Numbered from the stretch's first letter, positions 27,442 to 37,641 are shown. The stretch: 64,000 nt of DNA from Cytophagales bacterium (GCA_022360015.1 JAKSDQ010000061.1:1-64000), one strand, 5' to 3'. The notes: generated by a model not told the origin, from the sequence alone. Translations and numbers: made by a program.

Positions 27442-30400
27442 TTACTTTTCGTTTTTAGGTTGCCCGGGTTGGGTATTAGCTGTCAAACCACCGGTATCCT
27501 TCAAAGGTATGATCAGGTTTTCTTCATGGTCGATTAGCCGCATACGCATGAACCTTGTATGGTTGCTGTAGCGCGTGTACAGGCCAAACCGGGTATTGAC
27601 AATGCTATCTTCGCGAATATTCAGCAAAAATTCACTACCCAATGTATTCGGGCTGCTTTGGCTAAGCCGGATTCTGCCCCTGTCTTTGTCCAATCTAAAA
27701 CCAATGGACTTCCCCTTAAGGTCTGCAATGGGGTTTTCTATAACGATTTGCGCTTTGCCTTTTATCACATGAGCTACCACCACGGTACGGTGAAAGTTTC
27801 GATAGAACAGCAACCAATAGTCCTCACGGGAAACCCACAAAAATACCAGGCCCGCTTCACTGTACAGATGGTTATCCGCGGTTAGCATCATCTCCAGGAC
27901 TTCCGACTGTTTATCCAAGGGCTGATGATATAATGCCACGGTACCTTCTCCAACACTGGCCATGTTGCAATGGCCTGCATAACCATTTTGAAGGATCGTA
28001 TTGTCTTTATAGATAATCCAGCAATGATCATCGATGTCCAGCGCAGGCACCTCCCAGTCCGGATGGACTCCGAGGTGGGCGTACCGATCTGCGTCCTCAA
28101 TGGGGTTTACAGGTGTGGCCACAGTTTGCTGCCGGTACATCGTGTTCAAAACATCGATCAGGGTATTGCGTGTATCACCAAGCTGCTCCGGGCTCGCAGC
28201 CGGATCTGCCAGTGCCCGGACCCAGGCTTCATAGGCTGCTTCAAAAATGGCCATTCTGCTCGTGTCTAACCAGAAGAAACGAACACTGATGTGGGCGGGG
28301 CTTTCTAGCTGGGCGGCCCGTTCAAAATAACTGCGAAATGGCTGTTTGGTAAAGCGTCCAATCCAGTCGGGCAGAACCAACGTGACAATTGCCGAATAAG
28401 GGTCTTCCTCCCAGGGAATGTCCGGACACTTCCCATCTGTAAATACCTCAGGGAATAATAAAGGTAAAGGTTGATTCTGTCGCCCCAACCGGTGCCGTGG
28501 CACCAGCAATATATGCTCCAGCAGATGGAAGCCTTCATGCTTCTGTTCTTTGCTTAAGTTGGCAAGACTCCTTCGCTTACAGTGCGCTATACCCAGAAAA
28601 GCGCACAAACGCTTTTTATAACCAGACACATTTTCAGTATCCCAAACTGCCTTATTATCTGTATAATTATAAGCAGTGGCCCGGTTGGCATTCATCGAAG
28701 ACCCCTGTCCCAGGATGTGGAATTTATCTTTGAGCTTATCTTCTTCATTCTTGTCTCCGTGCATGCCGCTGGTTAACATGACATGATCCTCTACCTCCAG
28801 ACCCAGCCGGGCCAGCAAGTGATTGACAAAACGGTTTTTTCTCCTGTAATACACCCGGGAGTCTTCTTGCATCTGTCCCTCTATATCGTCTTTATCGTAG
28901 AGGTCTGCCATACCTGGCACCTGATCGAGTAATTGATAGAAAAGGCTTTTTCCACTGCCCTCACCCATGCGCAACAGTTCCTTCACATGTTCCAGTTGGC
29001 TGAGAAAGTTAGCCATCAGTTGTTCGAAAAAAATCAGATACGCTTTCAACTGATTGGCCTGGGCCTTGCGCAGCGTGGTAGCACCGGATGGCAGTCCTTC
29101 ATAGCCAATGCCGTAGTTTAACGGGAAATCGTTTTGCAGGGTGGCATAAGCTGACAGTGATCTCTTCCGGCCTTCAGGGTAGGGAATAGTCGTGGCTTCC
29201 TCTGTGGAATGTGCCCACTTACGATGGGCAGCCCGGCGTGCCAGGTAGGTCGACCCGATGCTTTCCAGTGGTATGGTAAAAGGAAAGCCATTTTTGTAGA
29301 AAGTCACACGGCATTTGTCCCGGGAGAGCCTGGGGATGTAGTGCTCGTCAACGTTGAGCCGCACACACCAACGGTTTCCACCAGTTACCAGGGCTCCATG
29401 GCGATAGTTGGCCATGACAAGGCGCTTAACCGCCTTCACCCCTTCGCATTCCATAATGATGTGTATGATGTCCGAAATATAGATCGCTTCACGGTGGACA
29501 GGCAAATCCCGGTCAAGTAAAACCCCATGTTTTAAAAAAGGGCCCTGGAATATCCGGTCAATGGGCATGCCTTGCTCAAGCAAATCAAGGGCTTTGTGAA
29601 ATACCACCGGTGGTGAAAGAAAACGGTCGACCTGATAGAAGATCTCTCCCAGCAAAGCCTGCATATTCGTCTCACCGCTAACCTCTATGTCGACTGACAG
29701 TCCGATTTCTTCAATCCGGACGGCTTCGATCGCTGCGAAGTCTTCACAAAGACTTCTGCAGGCATGCAGCTTCTCAGCTACCTTTCTCCTGATTTTGTGG
29801 CATTTTATGACTTTTTCCTGATAAGCGGCCACCATCGTCAGCCCATTCTCCTTTTCCGTTAAAATCGAATCACGGTACAATGCGGGGATTTCTTCCCATG
29901 TTTTGTGTGTTTTAGCAGCCTCTTCCAGGTAAATAGTCGCTGCATCGATGTGGGTCAGGATGCTTTGGCCGTCTGTCCAATCTACAGCAGCGTTGTCCCA
30001 ATGCGGAAATTCAACTTCTATTGTCAGGTTTTCCCGGATCTTCCTGGTCATTTTATTGTCATTGAGATCCCCCAATTCCTTATCACTTTCCATTTCAAGT
30101 AAGACTTTGTAGCGTCCACGGATGGATAACCTGTCTTGCTCACTGTCTTCATGGTGTGGGGGGGTGTGAGTTAGCGTATTCCGCTTACGGTTTATATAAA
30201 TATGGGGGGCTACGCTGTTTGCGGGAACTACCAATACATTTTTGACTTCTTCAATATCCAACACCAGTTTGCGCAGGTCACTTTCGGTGACAGGGTTACA
30301 ATGCAGCGCCTCGCCAGGCGATGGTAACTTACCGAGAGGATCGATAGTGACATCTTCAACCGGAAGGGTCGTCCGGTAGTTGAGGTCAACCAGGCTGAAA

Positions 30401-30564
30401 CAAAGATATTCCAGGATGGTGATACCGGGATCGTGTGTATTGTAATCGGTCCATAACTGGCCGGCCAAACGTTCCAGGTGTTGGATACCTTGCTGCCTCA
30501 GGTAGTTAAAATCCAGCGTGTTTGGGTTGATCGATGTACCGATAGGTTTTTCTTTCTCAGACAT
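27442..30564 (-). CDS. eCIS baseplate protein, Afp12-like
   Basis: A 1040-aa protein. The N-terminal region LAGQLWTDYNTHDPGITILE with LCFSLVDLNYRTTLPVEDV is typical of the large Afp12/baseplate component. Long helical regions follow around 200-420 and a mixed beta region (DRDLPVHREAIYISDIIHII). The C-terminal ~330 residues are beta-rich and may form a LamG-like or fibre-support domain (LYHQPLDKQSEVLEMMLTAD, FLWVSREDYWLLFYRNF). It is separated by 74 bp from the fibre gene and 5 bp from the tape measure. It probably forms the outer baseplate wedge together with the protein at 31611. Confidence 0.8.
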   Translation of the reverse strand: MSEKEKPIGTSINPNTLDFNYLRQQGIQHLERLAGQLWTDYNTHDPGITILEYLCFSLVDLNYRTTLPVEDVTIDPLGKLPSPGEALHCNPVTESDLRKLVLDIEEVKNVLVVPANSVAPHIYINRKRNTLTHTPPHHEDSEQDRLSIRGRYKVLLEMESDKELGDLNDNKMTRKIRENLTIEVEFPHWDNAAVDWTDGQSILTHIDAATIYLEEAAKTHKTWEEIPALYRDSILTEKENGLTMVAAYQEKVIKCHKIRRKVAEKLHACRSLCEDFAAIEAVRIEEIGLSVDIEVSGETNMQALLGEIFYQVDRFLSPPVVFHKALDLLEQGMPIDRIFQGPFLKHGVLLDRDLPVHREAIYISDIIHIIMECEGVKAVKRLVMANYRHGALVTGGNRWCVRLNVDEHYIPRLSRDKCRVTFYKNGFPFTIPLESIGSTYLARRAAHRKWAHSTEEATTIPYPEGRKRSLSAYATLQNDFPLNYGIGYEGLPSGATTLRKAQANQLKAYLIFFEQLMANFLSQLEHVKELLRMGEGSGKSLFYQLLDQVPGMADLYDKDDIEGQMQEDSRVYYRRKNRFVNHLLARLGLEVEDHVMLTSGMHGDKNEEDKLKDKFHILGQGSSMNANRATAYNYTDNKAVWDTENVSGYKKRLCAFLGIAHCKRRSLANLSKEQKHEGFHLLEHILLVPRHRLGRQNQPLPLLFPEVFTDGKCPDIPWEEDPYSAIVTLVLPDWIGRFTKQPFRSYFERAAQLESPAHISVRFFWLDTSRMAIFEAAYEAWVRALADPAASPEQLGDTRNTLIDVLNTMYRQQTVATPVNPIEDADRYAHLGVHPDWEVPALDIDDHCWIIYKDNTILQNGYAGHCNMASVGEGTVALYHQPLDKQSEVLEMMLTADNHLYSEAGLVFLWVSREDYWLLFYRNFHRTVVVAHVIKGKAQIVIENPIADLKGKSIGFRLDKDRGRIRLSQSSPNTLGSEFLLNIREDSIVNTRFGLYTRYSNHTRFMRMRLIDHEENLIIPLKDTGGLTANTQPGQPKNEK

Positions 30565-30638
30565 GATAACGTTTAATAAAAGCGTGTAATCATTCGGTGT
30601 AGCAGGCCTCTGGCTCTACCAGTGTATGAGCAGTCTCA

Positions 30639-31490
30639 CTATGAAGGCAATTTCATAATGTATGCCAAAACAAGGTAGGGCGGACGGTTTTCATGGTGTT
30701 GATCGCCCAGGCCATCCGCGGCTCCGTTACCTACATTTCCCGAAAAATCACGGTTACCGTGAGTATGGGAAGACGACCCACTGTTGACAGATCGCACATC
30801 CGTATGAGCAGTGCGCATCATCCTTATCCCATCTCCTCTTCTTTTGGTTCGTTTGTTCTTTTCATACGAATGCCTATGTGCTCCGCTGCTTCCTATTTGA
30901 ATGGATGCCCCATTATTTTTCATGCTACGGGCAGCATGATGGTGTCTGGGTAATTCAGCTTTAGTGAGTCGATGGGTATTGCTTCCCCCTGTGTTGCCCA
31001 AGGTTCCATAGTTTTCTTGTTTGTTCTCAGCACTTACGGGTTTTTTAGCCTTGCCAGGGTCATAACCTACCACAAACCTCCCCCTTAAATCAGGTGTGCC
31101 ATTGTTGCCATTGCAAAGCGCCCATTGCTTCATTCGTTTATCTTCTTTCCCTTTACCGGTTTCATCGAACAGCTTTAAATCACCGCTCCACATTAAGATT
31201 ACCCCTGAGGGGATCAGCTCGTCAGGCATATTAATAATGTTGTTCCAATCTACCTTGCCTTTAAATGCTTCCGCTTTAATATTACCCGTTACTTCCAGCT
31301 TTTCTTTGGGATTAGGGGTGCCTATACCCACGTACTTTTCCTGCCCGGATTCATCCTCGATAACCTTAACATAGATCTCGTCATCGACAATGTTAAGATG
31401 GGAATCCATGATGTCGGCAAAATTTCGCGCAGTAGGTGTTTTACCTGATCCGAAATATTCTTTGAGTGTAACTCTTGATTTTCTAGCCAT
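30639..31490 (-). CDS. eCIS tail-fibre/collar-domain protein
   Basis: A 283-aa protein. Residues 1-60 (RVTLKEYFGSGKTPTARNFA) form an attachment region seen in Bacteroidota collar proteins. A short shaft-like segment follows (GIGTPNPKEKLEVTGNIKAE). The phage tail collar domain starts near 90 (IPSGVILMWSGDLKLFDETG, WALCNGNNGTPDLRGRFVVG). The C-terminal part is Gly/Ser/His-rich, with HHH, HRH, HTH and QHH clusters, and ends NRPPYLVLAYIMKLPS. HxH motifs in phage fibre tips can bind metal ions. It is the likely receptor-binding or adhesin part of the particle. It lies between the two large baseplate genes instead of after Afp12. Confidence 0.83.
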   Translation of the reverse strand: MARKSRVTLKEYFGSGKTPTARNFADIMDSHLNIVDDEIYVKVIEDESGQEKYVGIGTPNPKEKLEVTGNIKAEAFKGKVDWNNIINMPDELIPSGVILMWSGDLKLFDETGKGKEDKRMKQWALCNGNNGTPDLRGRFVVGYDPGKAKKPVSAENKQENYGTLGNTGGSNTHRLTKAELPRHHHAARSMKNNGASIQIGSSGAHRHSYEKNKRTKRRGDGIRMMRTAHTDVRSVNSGSSSHTHGNRDFSGNVGNGAADGLGDQHHENRPPYLVLAYIMKLPS

Positions 31491-31610
31491 GCTATTATGT
31501 TTAATTTATGTGAATACTGTTCCAAAAATCATATTGCTTGCCCTGTTTGTAGTAGTTTGTCTGTTTAAGCCCGGTCATCTGTTTCCATAATCTCTTGCCG
31601 TACCCCATAT

Positions 31611-34600
31611 TTACTCGATGTGCATGAAGGTTTTTCCAATAATCATAGAACCGATGCCATCGCCACAAACCGTCGCTTGATCCGGCGCTACTCTAATGTC
31701 ATGTGATTGAGCCGATACAAGCACCGATACCGGTGTGGTAGTGGCAGCTTCTTCTACATTGAGCCTGAGGTTGCCTTGGGCATCGGCATGGTTCATGGCA
31801 AAATAAGTGACAAAGTCCACATAAGGTTGTTGTACAACAAAGTTCAACAGGGAGGATTTGTAGATGGTGCCTCCAAAAACAATGGCTTTGTCTTCTGCAA
31901 ATGCCCAGGGCGAAAGATAGCGCTGGATGTCCTTATTGAGTTTTTGCTGATAATACCCGGAGTTGGCTTTCTCCCTGAACCTTACCAGGAAGCTTACCCG
32001 GATCTCTTCGAACACGGGATTCTTCACCGCGATGTCCACATAAGGCGGGCATAGCTCCTTAAGATAGCGCTTCACGCGGTCCAGCACGTCCAAACTGGTA
32101 GTGGGCTTGAAAGGGTGACGCCGGGTATGGCTGCGAATATCGGCGATGACCACCATCAGGATGCTACCCGGCGCATAGGCTGCTTCCAGGTTGCTGTGTT
32201 TAAAACATTTCGCCTCGTAGAGTTCGGGAAAGGCTTCTAATACCAACCGCTCATAATCCCACAAAGTAACCGCCCGTTCTTTGTGCCTTAACCGTTCGCA
32301 AACCCTCAGGTAAAAGTGCTTGTCTTCCTCCCGTTGCTTGCCATCAAATGAAGGATAGGGTTGGTTGACAGATTTGACCTGCACATCGGCTTGAGTCATT
32401 CCTGTGATGCGATGGGCAGGCAGGCGATGGGCACGGGGGCCTGAAACATTACCGGTATTGGTAAAGACCAGCGTAGCTGCCTGGGTGCGAATATCCAGTA
32501 TCTCACAGGCTCCGTTCGCGTGGGCTAACGTTTTAGCTTGAATCCAGTATAAGGCAGGTGGAAAGATTCCAGTGGTTTCAGGCATTATGTCAGGTAGCCT
32601 CAAAGTCACCACTCCCGACCGGTTGAACCGGTTGGTCGAATCATTTAAAATCTCAGTATCTTTGAAAGGTACCCATTCATTACCATAAAGATAAGACCAT
32701 TCGATCTCTGGCAAAGGCACATTCGGGTAAGCGCTACCTTCAACAATTTGGAAAAGAATGCTCAACGCCTGAGGCACCTTCACATCTTTTAATCCGAGGT
32801 ACAGCATGCCTTCTCCTTTGTACTGAGGCAGCAGGTAGAAACTGTTGCTGAAATACTTGTAGGGGGTCCATCCGAAAGGGTGGATATGCAGAATTTGGTC
32901 GATGGTCTCACTGGTGTATATCACGTGTTCCGATTCATACCCTAAACGGATGCCGGCAAGAGTCGGTGTATAAGGTTCATGGGGCAGTGTGGATAACTCG
33001 CCACCTTCTTGATTGTTTTTTGACATGGCGGCACTTTGTAACCTCGGGAATGTTTTGTGTCCAAAGTCGCTGCCATTCAAAACAAGTTTGATGAACCCGT
33101 TTTGGGAAGTAATATTGAAGTCTTCTATTTTTTGCAGATCAATGTCCCTTTTTTGCTTCAGATGACTGGTTTCGATCGTGGCTGTTTTATGATTAATTTC
33201 GTTTTTAACGGGTGAATGCGTGATGATGGTTTTTCTAGTCGTGGTGGCATCGGTGTTGAAGAGGCCAACGCCCTCCCCAATGGGGGTAAGTGGTTTCCAG
33301 ATACCTTCATGCAACAGGTGGATGGCAGTGGTGAACTGCCCGTTGCCCTCCTCTGCCGCCGGAGAATCTTCTCTGAAGATTTCCGGATATTGCCTGTAAT
33401 GGGCATTCAAATCGGAGGCGGGCAGGTTATGCCAATCCAAATCTATGGACAGTTTTTCAAGTGGCTTTTGAAAGACCTCAGCGTTGCCGATATAAAAGTT
33501 GGCGCCTTTAAAAGCCTCCCTTCCGAAAGGCGTGAAAGGTCGATTGGGCGCAAGGGCTGCCTGGTCGTTATGCAAGACCAGTTCTCTAATGCCCTCCACC
33601 TTCAATTTCAGGCTTACGGATTTTAACCTGATCTGCTTTAGCACCGTGTACGGAAAATCCGGTTGATCCTGGTTTAGAATGAATTTTACCATGGGCCATG
33701 GGCTGGAAAATTCCGCCTCCTCAAACACGCAGATGGCTGGCGCAGTAAGCGGAATCGTGCAACGAAAGCCAAGTTCGATATCCTGATTTCCCATGCCGCC
33801 ATTGACCGCAACTTTATCGGGGTCAATGTCAGCCTCCAGCCAGCCATTTTCGGTGCTGAATGCCAGTTTAAAACTATCTGCCGACAATGAGAAATCTGTT
33901 AACAGGGCATCTTCACCGGTGTAATCGCCAATGATGGTAAAGTCAATAGTACGTACACCTTCTTTTAAGATCAGCATAGGCGATGAGATGGCCCAGCCAA
34001 TTTCCACCGCAGGCAGACCGGGGTGGCCAAAAGGATTCCAGGGGGTCTTCTGTGTCAAATCTTCGCTGGCGTTATCACTCACGGTTTTCCCACTGAACCT
34101 TTTTACTACTTCGAGTTGCACAGTTTCGCTACGGTTAGTGTTCGATTTGCGAAAGCTCCCGGTATCACTTTGAAGGTAAAGTTGCTTGAGGGCTACCAAT
34201 TTGGCCTGGTTAAAAACAGTATCGTGCAACAATTCATATTCCAGCGCCCGGCCTGTGGCATCCTGGCCCGCATAGAACCGCGTACCTTTCAGCAAATTGT
34301 GTTTTTCAATGTTTTTTGCCAATCCTAACACCACATGTACCTTGTCAGCTATTTCAGGTTCTTTATCAAACCGCAGCACTTTTTGGTAAAAGAAGTCAAG
34401 GTGCCGTTTGGTAAATGTATTAAGGTTGTCTATGCTCAATTGGAACAATTCCAAAAAAGCCAGAAACAAAGCGTAATGCGGCTGGTGTGCCTGACCTTTT
34501 CCCAATTCACCTGAAAAGAAATCTTTCCAGGTCTGATCTTCTGCTTTATTGTTAGGATCATCGAAGCGAATGCCTTGGGCTATCTTTCTCGCCAGGTCGA

Positions 34601-34724
34601 GGAAATCGGCTGGCTTGCGATCGTCGATTTTCACCAAACCAGGATCCAGGAAAGTCAATGGCCGGTTGTGCCGGTTGGTGCCGGTCCGGTTGATTGGCAC
34701 CTGTTTGTTATAACCTGAACTCAT
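31611..34724 (-). CDS. eCIS baseplate J-like protein (Afp11-like)
   Basis: A 1037-aa protein. The N-terminal region (FLDLARKIAQGIRFDDPNNK, ALFLAFLELFQLSIDNLNTF) belongs to the large eCIS baseplate component. The C-terminal part has the baseplate-J core: RLRHKERAVTLWDYERLVLE, AFPELYEAKCF, GSILMVVIADI, then PYVDIAVKNPVFEEIRVSFL and YYQQKLNKDIQRYLSPWAF. It forms the baseplate wedge that links the spike to the sheath. Its ATG overlaps the gp25 stop by 4 bases (ATGA), indicating tight coupling. A 120-bp spacer follows before the fibre gene. Confidence 0.88.
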   Translation of the reverse strand: MSSGYNKQVPINRTGTNRHNRPLTFLDPGLVKIDDRKPADFLDLARKIAQGIRFDDPNNKAEDQTWKDFFSGELGKGQAHQPHYALFLAFLELFQLSIDNLNTFTKRHLDFFYQKVLRFDKEPEIADKVHVVLGLAKNIEKHNLLKGTRFYAGQDATGRALEYELLHDTVFNQAKLVALKQLYLQSDTGSFRKSNTNRSETVQLEVVKRFSGKTVSDNASEDLTQKTPWNPFGHPGLPAVEIGWAISSPMLILKEGVRTIDFTIIGDYTGEDALLTDFSLSADSFKLAFSTENGWLEADIDPDKVAVNGGMGNQDIELGFRCTIPLTAPAICVFEEAEFSSPWPMVKFILNQDQPDFPYTVLKQIRLKSVSLKLKVEGIRELVLHNDQAALAPNRPFTPFGREAFKGANFYIGNAEVFQKPLEKLSIDLDWHNLPASDLNAHYRQYPEIFREDSPAAEEGNGQFTTAIHLLHEGIWKPLTPIGEGVGLFNTDATTTRKTIITHSPVKNEINHKTATIETSHLKQKRDIDLQKIEDFNITSQNGFIKLVLNGSDFGHKTFPRLQSAAMSKNNQEGGELSTLPHEPYTPTLAGIRLGYESEHVIYTSETIDQILHIHPFGWTPYKYFSNSFYLLPQYKGEGMLYLGLKDVKVPQALSILFQIVEGSAYPNVPLPEIEWSYLYGNEWVPFKDTEILNDSTNRFNRSGVVTLRLPDIMPETTGIFPPALYWIQAKTLAHANGACEILDIRTQAATLVFTNTGNVSGPRAHRLPAHRITGMTQADVQVKSVNQPYPSFDGKQREEDKHFYLRVCERLRHKERAVTLWDYERLVLEAFPELYEAKCFKHSNLEAAYAPGSILMVVIADIRSHTRRHPFKPTTSLDVLDRVKRYLKELCPPYVDIAVKNPVFEEIRVSFLVRFREKANSGYYQQKLNKDIQRYLSPWAFAEDKAIVFGGTIYKSSLLNFVVQQPYVDFVTYFAMNHADAQGNLRLNVEEAATTTPVSVLVSAQSHDIRVAPDQATVCGDGIGSMIIGKTFMHIE

Positions 34725-35149
34725 AGCGTAATGTTGGTTCCTTCATTAATGTAAAACGGATAAACATAGTTGTACCTGGTGTTTGTGGACACTACGGTGT
34801 ACTCAAGGGATATTTCCATCAGGCCCTGCCCGGGTTTAGCCGTTATGAAAATATCATCGAGTTCGATGCGGGGTTCATGAAAGATGATCGCATCATTGAT
34901 CAAATCTTTGATATAGGCTTCAGAGGCATTGAGTGCCTCAAAAGCAAAGTTACCCAAAGCGCATCCGAATCCGGGCTGCAAATAGCGCTCGCCAATATGG
35001 GTGTTTAATAAAATTTCCAAGCTTTTTTCAATGTCCTCTTCGTTACTGGTCATGACAACGCCCCTGATTTCCTTGTCAAATGTCGGGGGGAATGACCACC
35101 CCCTGCCTAAAAACGATTTATCTTTTTCCATTTTCAAATAATTTGCCAT
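34721..35149 (-). CDS. gpW/gp25 baseplate protein (Afp9-like)
   Basis: 142 aa from the ATG at 35149; a later ATG at 35131 is possible, and the TTG at 35182 is unlikely. Gp25-family landmarks are FLGRGWSFPPTFDKEI, DIEKSLEILLNTHIGERYLQ, PGFGCALGNFAFEA and the C-terminal LEISLEYTVV. Gp25 binds the sheath base and triggers contraction together with the baseplate J-like protein. It is encoded right after the spike gene. No PAAR gene lies between them, unlike Afp (Afp8-9-10). Confidence 0.92.
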   Translation of the reverse strand: MANYLKMEKDKSFLGRGWSFPPTFDKEIRGVVMTSNEEDIEKSLEILLNTHIGERYLQPGFGCALGNFAFEALNASEAYIKDLINDAIIFHEPRIELDDIFITAKPGQGLMEISLEYTVVSTNTRYNYVYPFYINEGTNITL

Positions 35150-35196
35150 GCCTGTTTCCCGGCAATAGCCGGGCTGATTCAAGCAGATTTACATTT

Positions 35197-36963
35197 TTAA
35201 TTGGGCGGTGGTATTATGGTTACCGAACCTCCCGTAAGCGCCACGGAGGCATTACCGTTCATCATGACGTTTGAGGCCTGACAATTGAAGTCGGCACCTG
35301 TAATCTGAACACTCGGAGCTTTAATGCTCAAACTACCCGCGCAATTGATATCCAGATTACCTGTGGCGTTGAGCTTCATACCTTCTTTGGCCATAATCAG
35401 TTGATTGTTGTTTTCATCTTTGATAATCACCTTGCCTTCCAGGTCATTAATAGCCATCGATTTGCCGCCGGGCGACTCGATATTCACACTTTTGCGCTGC
35501 TCGTCAAAGAGTATTTTCATCCCCGCCCTCGTGATAATGCCTTTTTGCTCATTTTGCCCATTGGCATCCGAAATAGGAGCCGTACGCTTGCTGCTATGTA
35601 ACCCTCCAAGAATAATTGCCTGCCTCGGATCGCCCTGCAAGAAACCCAGTATCACCTCATCGCCTATTTCCGGCCGGAAGACCATACCTCGTTCACTACC
35701 CGCATATTCCACGGCCAGCCTTGCCCATATGCCCTCTTTTTCTCCATCGAGCACTGGCACCCGGACCTGAATTCTTTGCTCAGCCAAGGGATCGCCGGTC
35801 AGTCCGGTTACCACACCGATATGCAACCCTTCAATGGGGGGGATTAACCGATAACCCTGGTTGGATGTGTTAGATGGTCTGATCTGGCTGATCCACTCTT
35901 CTGACATACCGATCTGAATATCCGTTTCCCAATTACTTTGGTCGATGGTATGCCTGATGCCGGATACAAAGGCCTTTCCATCAAAGCGCTTACTGATTTT
36001 CTCCAGTTTAACCATATCACCCGGTTTGACCTGAAAGGTGCCCTGGTGCCTGATCCTTCCGCGAATTTTGGATAAATGGCTTTGAAGCATCCGGGCGGTA
36101 GTTATCGCTTTAAGCTCGGCTGACGGGTAATTACCCGATAATCGCATGACCTCACCATGCTGCTTGCCAAGCGCAGCTAATTTCATGGATGTGATGTTTC
36201 CACCTTCATCTTTTTCCCTTTTTTGATCCTCTCCTTTTTGATCTTCTCCCGGTTGCGCGGTTGCGGGGACCTGCGCCCGGGCCTCCACCAACTGTTGCTC
36301 TCCCGGATCCCAAAAGGTGCCAGAGGACTGAGGAAGTTGATACCGGCTTTCCAGTACTGCTTCAAATTCAATCATATTGTGATCAGGCCGCAAGGTCAAC
36401 TTTTCTTTTGCACGGGTATCCGGTGAGGCCACCACCAGTGTCCCATCATCCGTATAAAGGTATTTACCACTACACATGGCCCTGTTCAAGGCAAATTCCC
36501 AGTCACTCACCTGATATTGTACCAGCACTTTGTGTGCTAATTCGGTTTCTGAGGCCCGCACGCCCAGATCGTAATCTTTCGCCAATCGACTAATCAGATC
36601 ACTGTCGGTCTGATTGTAGAATATGGCATTTTTAGACTCCAGGGTCATTCGGTAGGCTGCATCCCGGCAATCTGCTATCAGCGATGGCGCACCTCTTTGT
36701 AAGTTTTTCAGAACACATTTCACCACCAGCCCTTCAAAGATCACGCTATTCTGAACTCCATAGCCTGCTTCTATTTTGATTTTTGCCCCTGGAATAAAAT
36801 CGTCGGTCTCACTGACTTTGGTATCGCTCAAAATGATCCGGGCCGCTGCAAGACGGTTGACGGCCTTGTCCACTTCTATGGAGTGGATGTTGTAATTAAT
36901 CTCCTTATCATTACAAAAGACCGTAATAGTGGCCGACTTCGTATGGTCTAACGGTTTTGTCAT
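35197..36963 (-). CDS. VgrG-like central spike protein (Afp8-like)
   Basis: A 588-aa protein. The N-terminal ~370 residues are the gp27-like ring region (IEVDKAVNRLAAARIIL, SDWEFALNRAMCSGKYLYTD). A gp5-like OB-fold follows (HIGVVTGLTGDPLAEQRIQV, IWARLAVEYAGSERGMVFRP, EIGDEVILGFLQGDPRQAII). The C-terminal triple-helix-like repeats (EGMKLNATGNLDINCAGSLS, IKAPSVQITG) end in IIPPPN. A hydrophilic Lys/Glu/Gln-rich insert lies around 240-262. It forms the trimer that pierces the target membrane. Because no PAAR tip gene is present, the beta-helix end may itself be the tip. Confidence 0.9.
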   Translation of the reverse strand: MTKPLDHTKSATITVFCNDKEINYNIHSIEVDKAVNRLAAARIILSDTKVSETDDFIPGAKIKIEAGYGVQNSVIFEGLVVKCVLKNLQRGAPSLIADCRDAAYRMTLESKNAIFYNQTDSDLISRLAKDYDLGVRASETELAHKVLVQYQVSDWEFALNRAMCSGKYLYTDDGTLVVASPDTRAKEKLTLRPDHNMIEFEAVLESRYQLPQSSGTFWDPGEQQLVEARAQVPATAQPGEDQKGEDQKREKDEGGNITSMKLAALGKQHGEVMRLSGNYPSAELKAITTARMLQSHLSKIRGRIRHQGTFQVKPGDMVKLEKISKRFDGKAFVSGIRHTIDQSNWETDIQIGMSEEWISQIRPSNTSNQGYRLIPPIEGLHIGVVTGLTGDPLAEQRIQVRVPVLDGEKEGIWARLAVEYAGSERGMVFRPEIGDEVILGFLQGDPRQAIILGGLHSSKRTAPISDANGQNEQKGIITRAGMKILFDEQRKSVNIESPGGKSMAINDLEGKVIIKDENNNQLIMAKEGMKLNATGNLDINCAGSLSIKAPSVQITGADFNCQASNVMMNGNASVALTGGSVTIIPPPN

Positions 36964-36966
36964 CGG

Positions 36967-37641
36967 TTATTCTATGGGTGGGAAAAGAAGTTTCATGCCA
37001 GGTTCCAGACCACGCAAACTATCCAGGTCGTTGGTCCGGGCCACCAGAATTAAAGGTTGTATGGACTCATAAATCCGATAGGTCATGCTTACCAGGTTTT
37101 CCCCTTCCCCGATTACCCGCTGGTGGGTCAGGTCGGGTGAAGAAGTTTTGTCCCTGGCTGCCCGGAATTTGTCAGAGATGTTTTCCAGAAATGTCGCCTT
37201 AATCGTAGCACGAAGTGGTGAACCATCAGGCCTGAACATCGCATAGTTGATGTCGACCTTTTGAACCACACATTTGAACAACTCGGTCCCCCAACTCAAT
37301 TTCAGCCACTTGGGTTGGTGCACTTCTCCTTCATATTTGTATACTGTTTCAATAAACATGGAAATTTCCTTGTCCACAGCTACCTTTTCCCCCAAAGCTC
37401 CCGACCCATCGATCATAAATTCAAAGCTGAGTGCCTGGGGTTTCATACCGGCAAAATCGAGTTTGTGGCCCGATTTACCCCTGCCCTTTCTGGGCGATGA
37501 CATTACTTCATAAGACTTGGAAAAAGTTTCAGGGTTAAAAGTAATCACAAATTCATTTTTCTTTTCCCTGAACTCCTGATCCATGAAAGCTTCAATTCTT
37601 AGCTTTTCCAGCCTCCCCAGGTTAGTGCCAATCATTACCAT
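36967..37641 (-). CDS. LysM-containing baseplate/tail protein (Afp7-like)
   Basis: A 224-aa protein. The main part (FVITFNPETFSKSYEVMSSP, LDFAGMKPQALSFEFMIDGS) is the family-specific domain that connects spike and tube in eCIS. The C-terminus (VIGEGENLVSMTYRIYES, then RGLEPGMKLLFPP) is a LysM-like module. The ATG at 37641 overlaps the stop of the DUF5908 gene; an alternative ATG lies two codons later. The stop is 3 bases before the spike gene ATG, indicating translational coupling. Confidence 0.88.
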   Translation of the reverse strand: MVMIGTNLGRLEKLRIEAFMDQEFREKKNEFVITFNPETFSKSYEVMSSPRKGRGKSGHKLDFAGMKPQALSFEFMIDGSGALGEKVAVDKEISMFIETVYKYEGEVHQPKWLKLSWGTELFKCVVQKVDINYAMFRPDGSPLRATIKATFLENISDKFRAARDKTSSPDLTHQRVIGEGENLVSMTYRIYESIQPLILVARTNDLDSLRGLEPGMKLLFPPIE

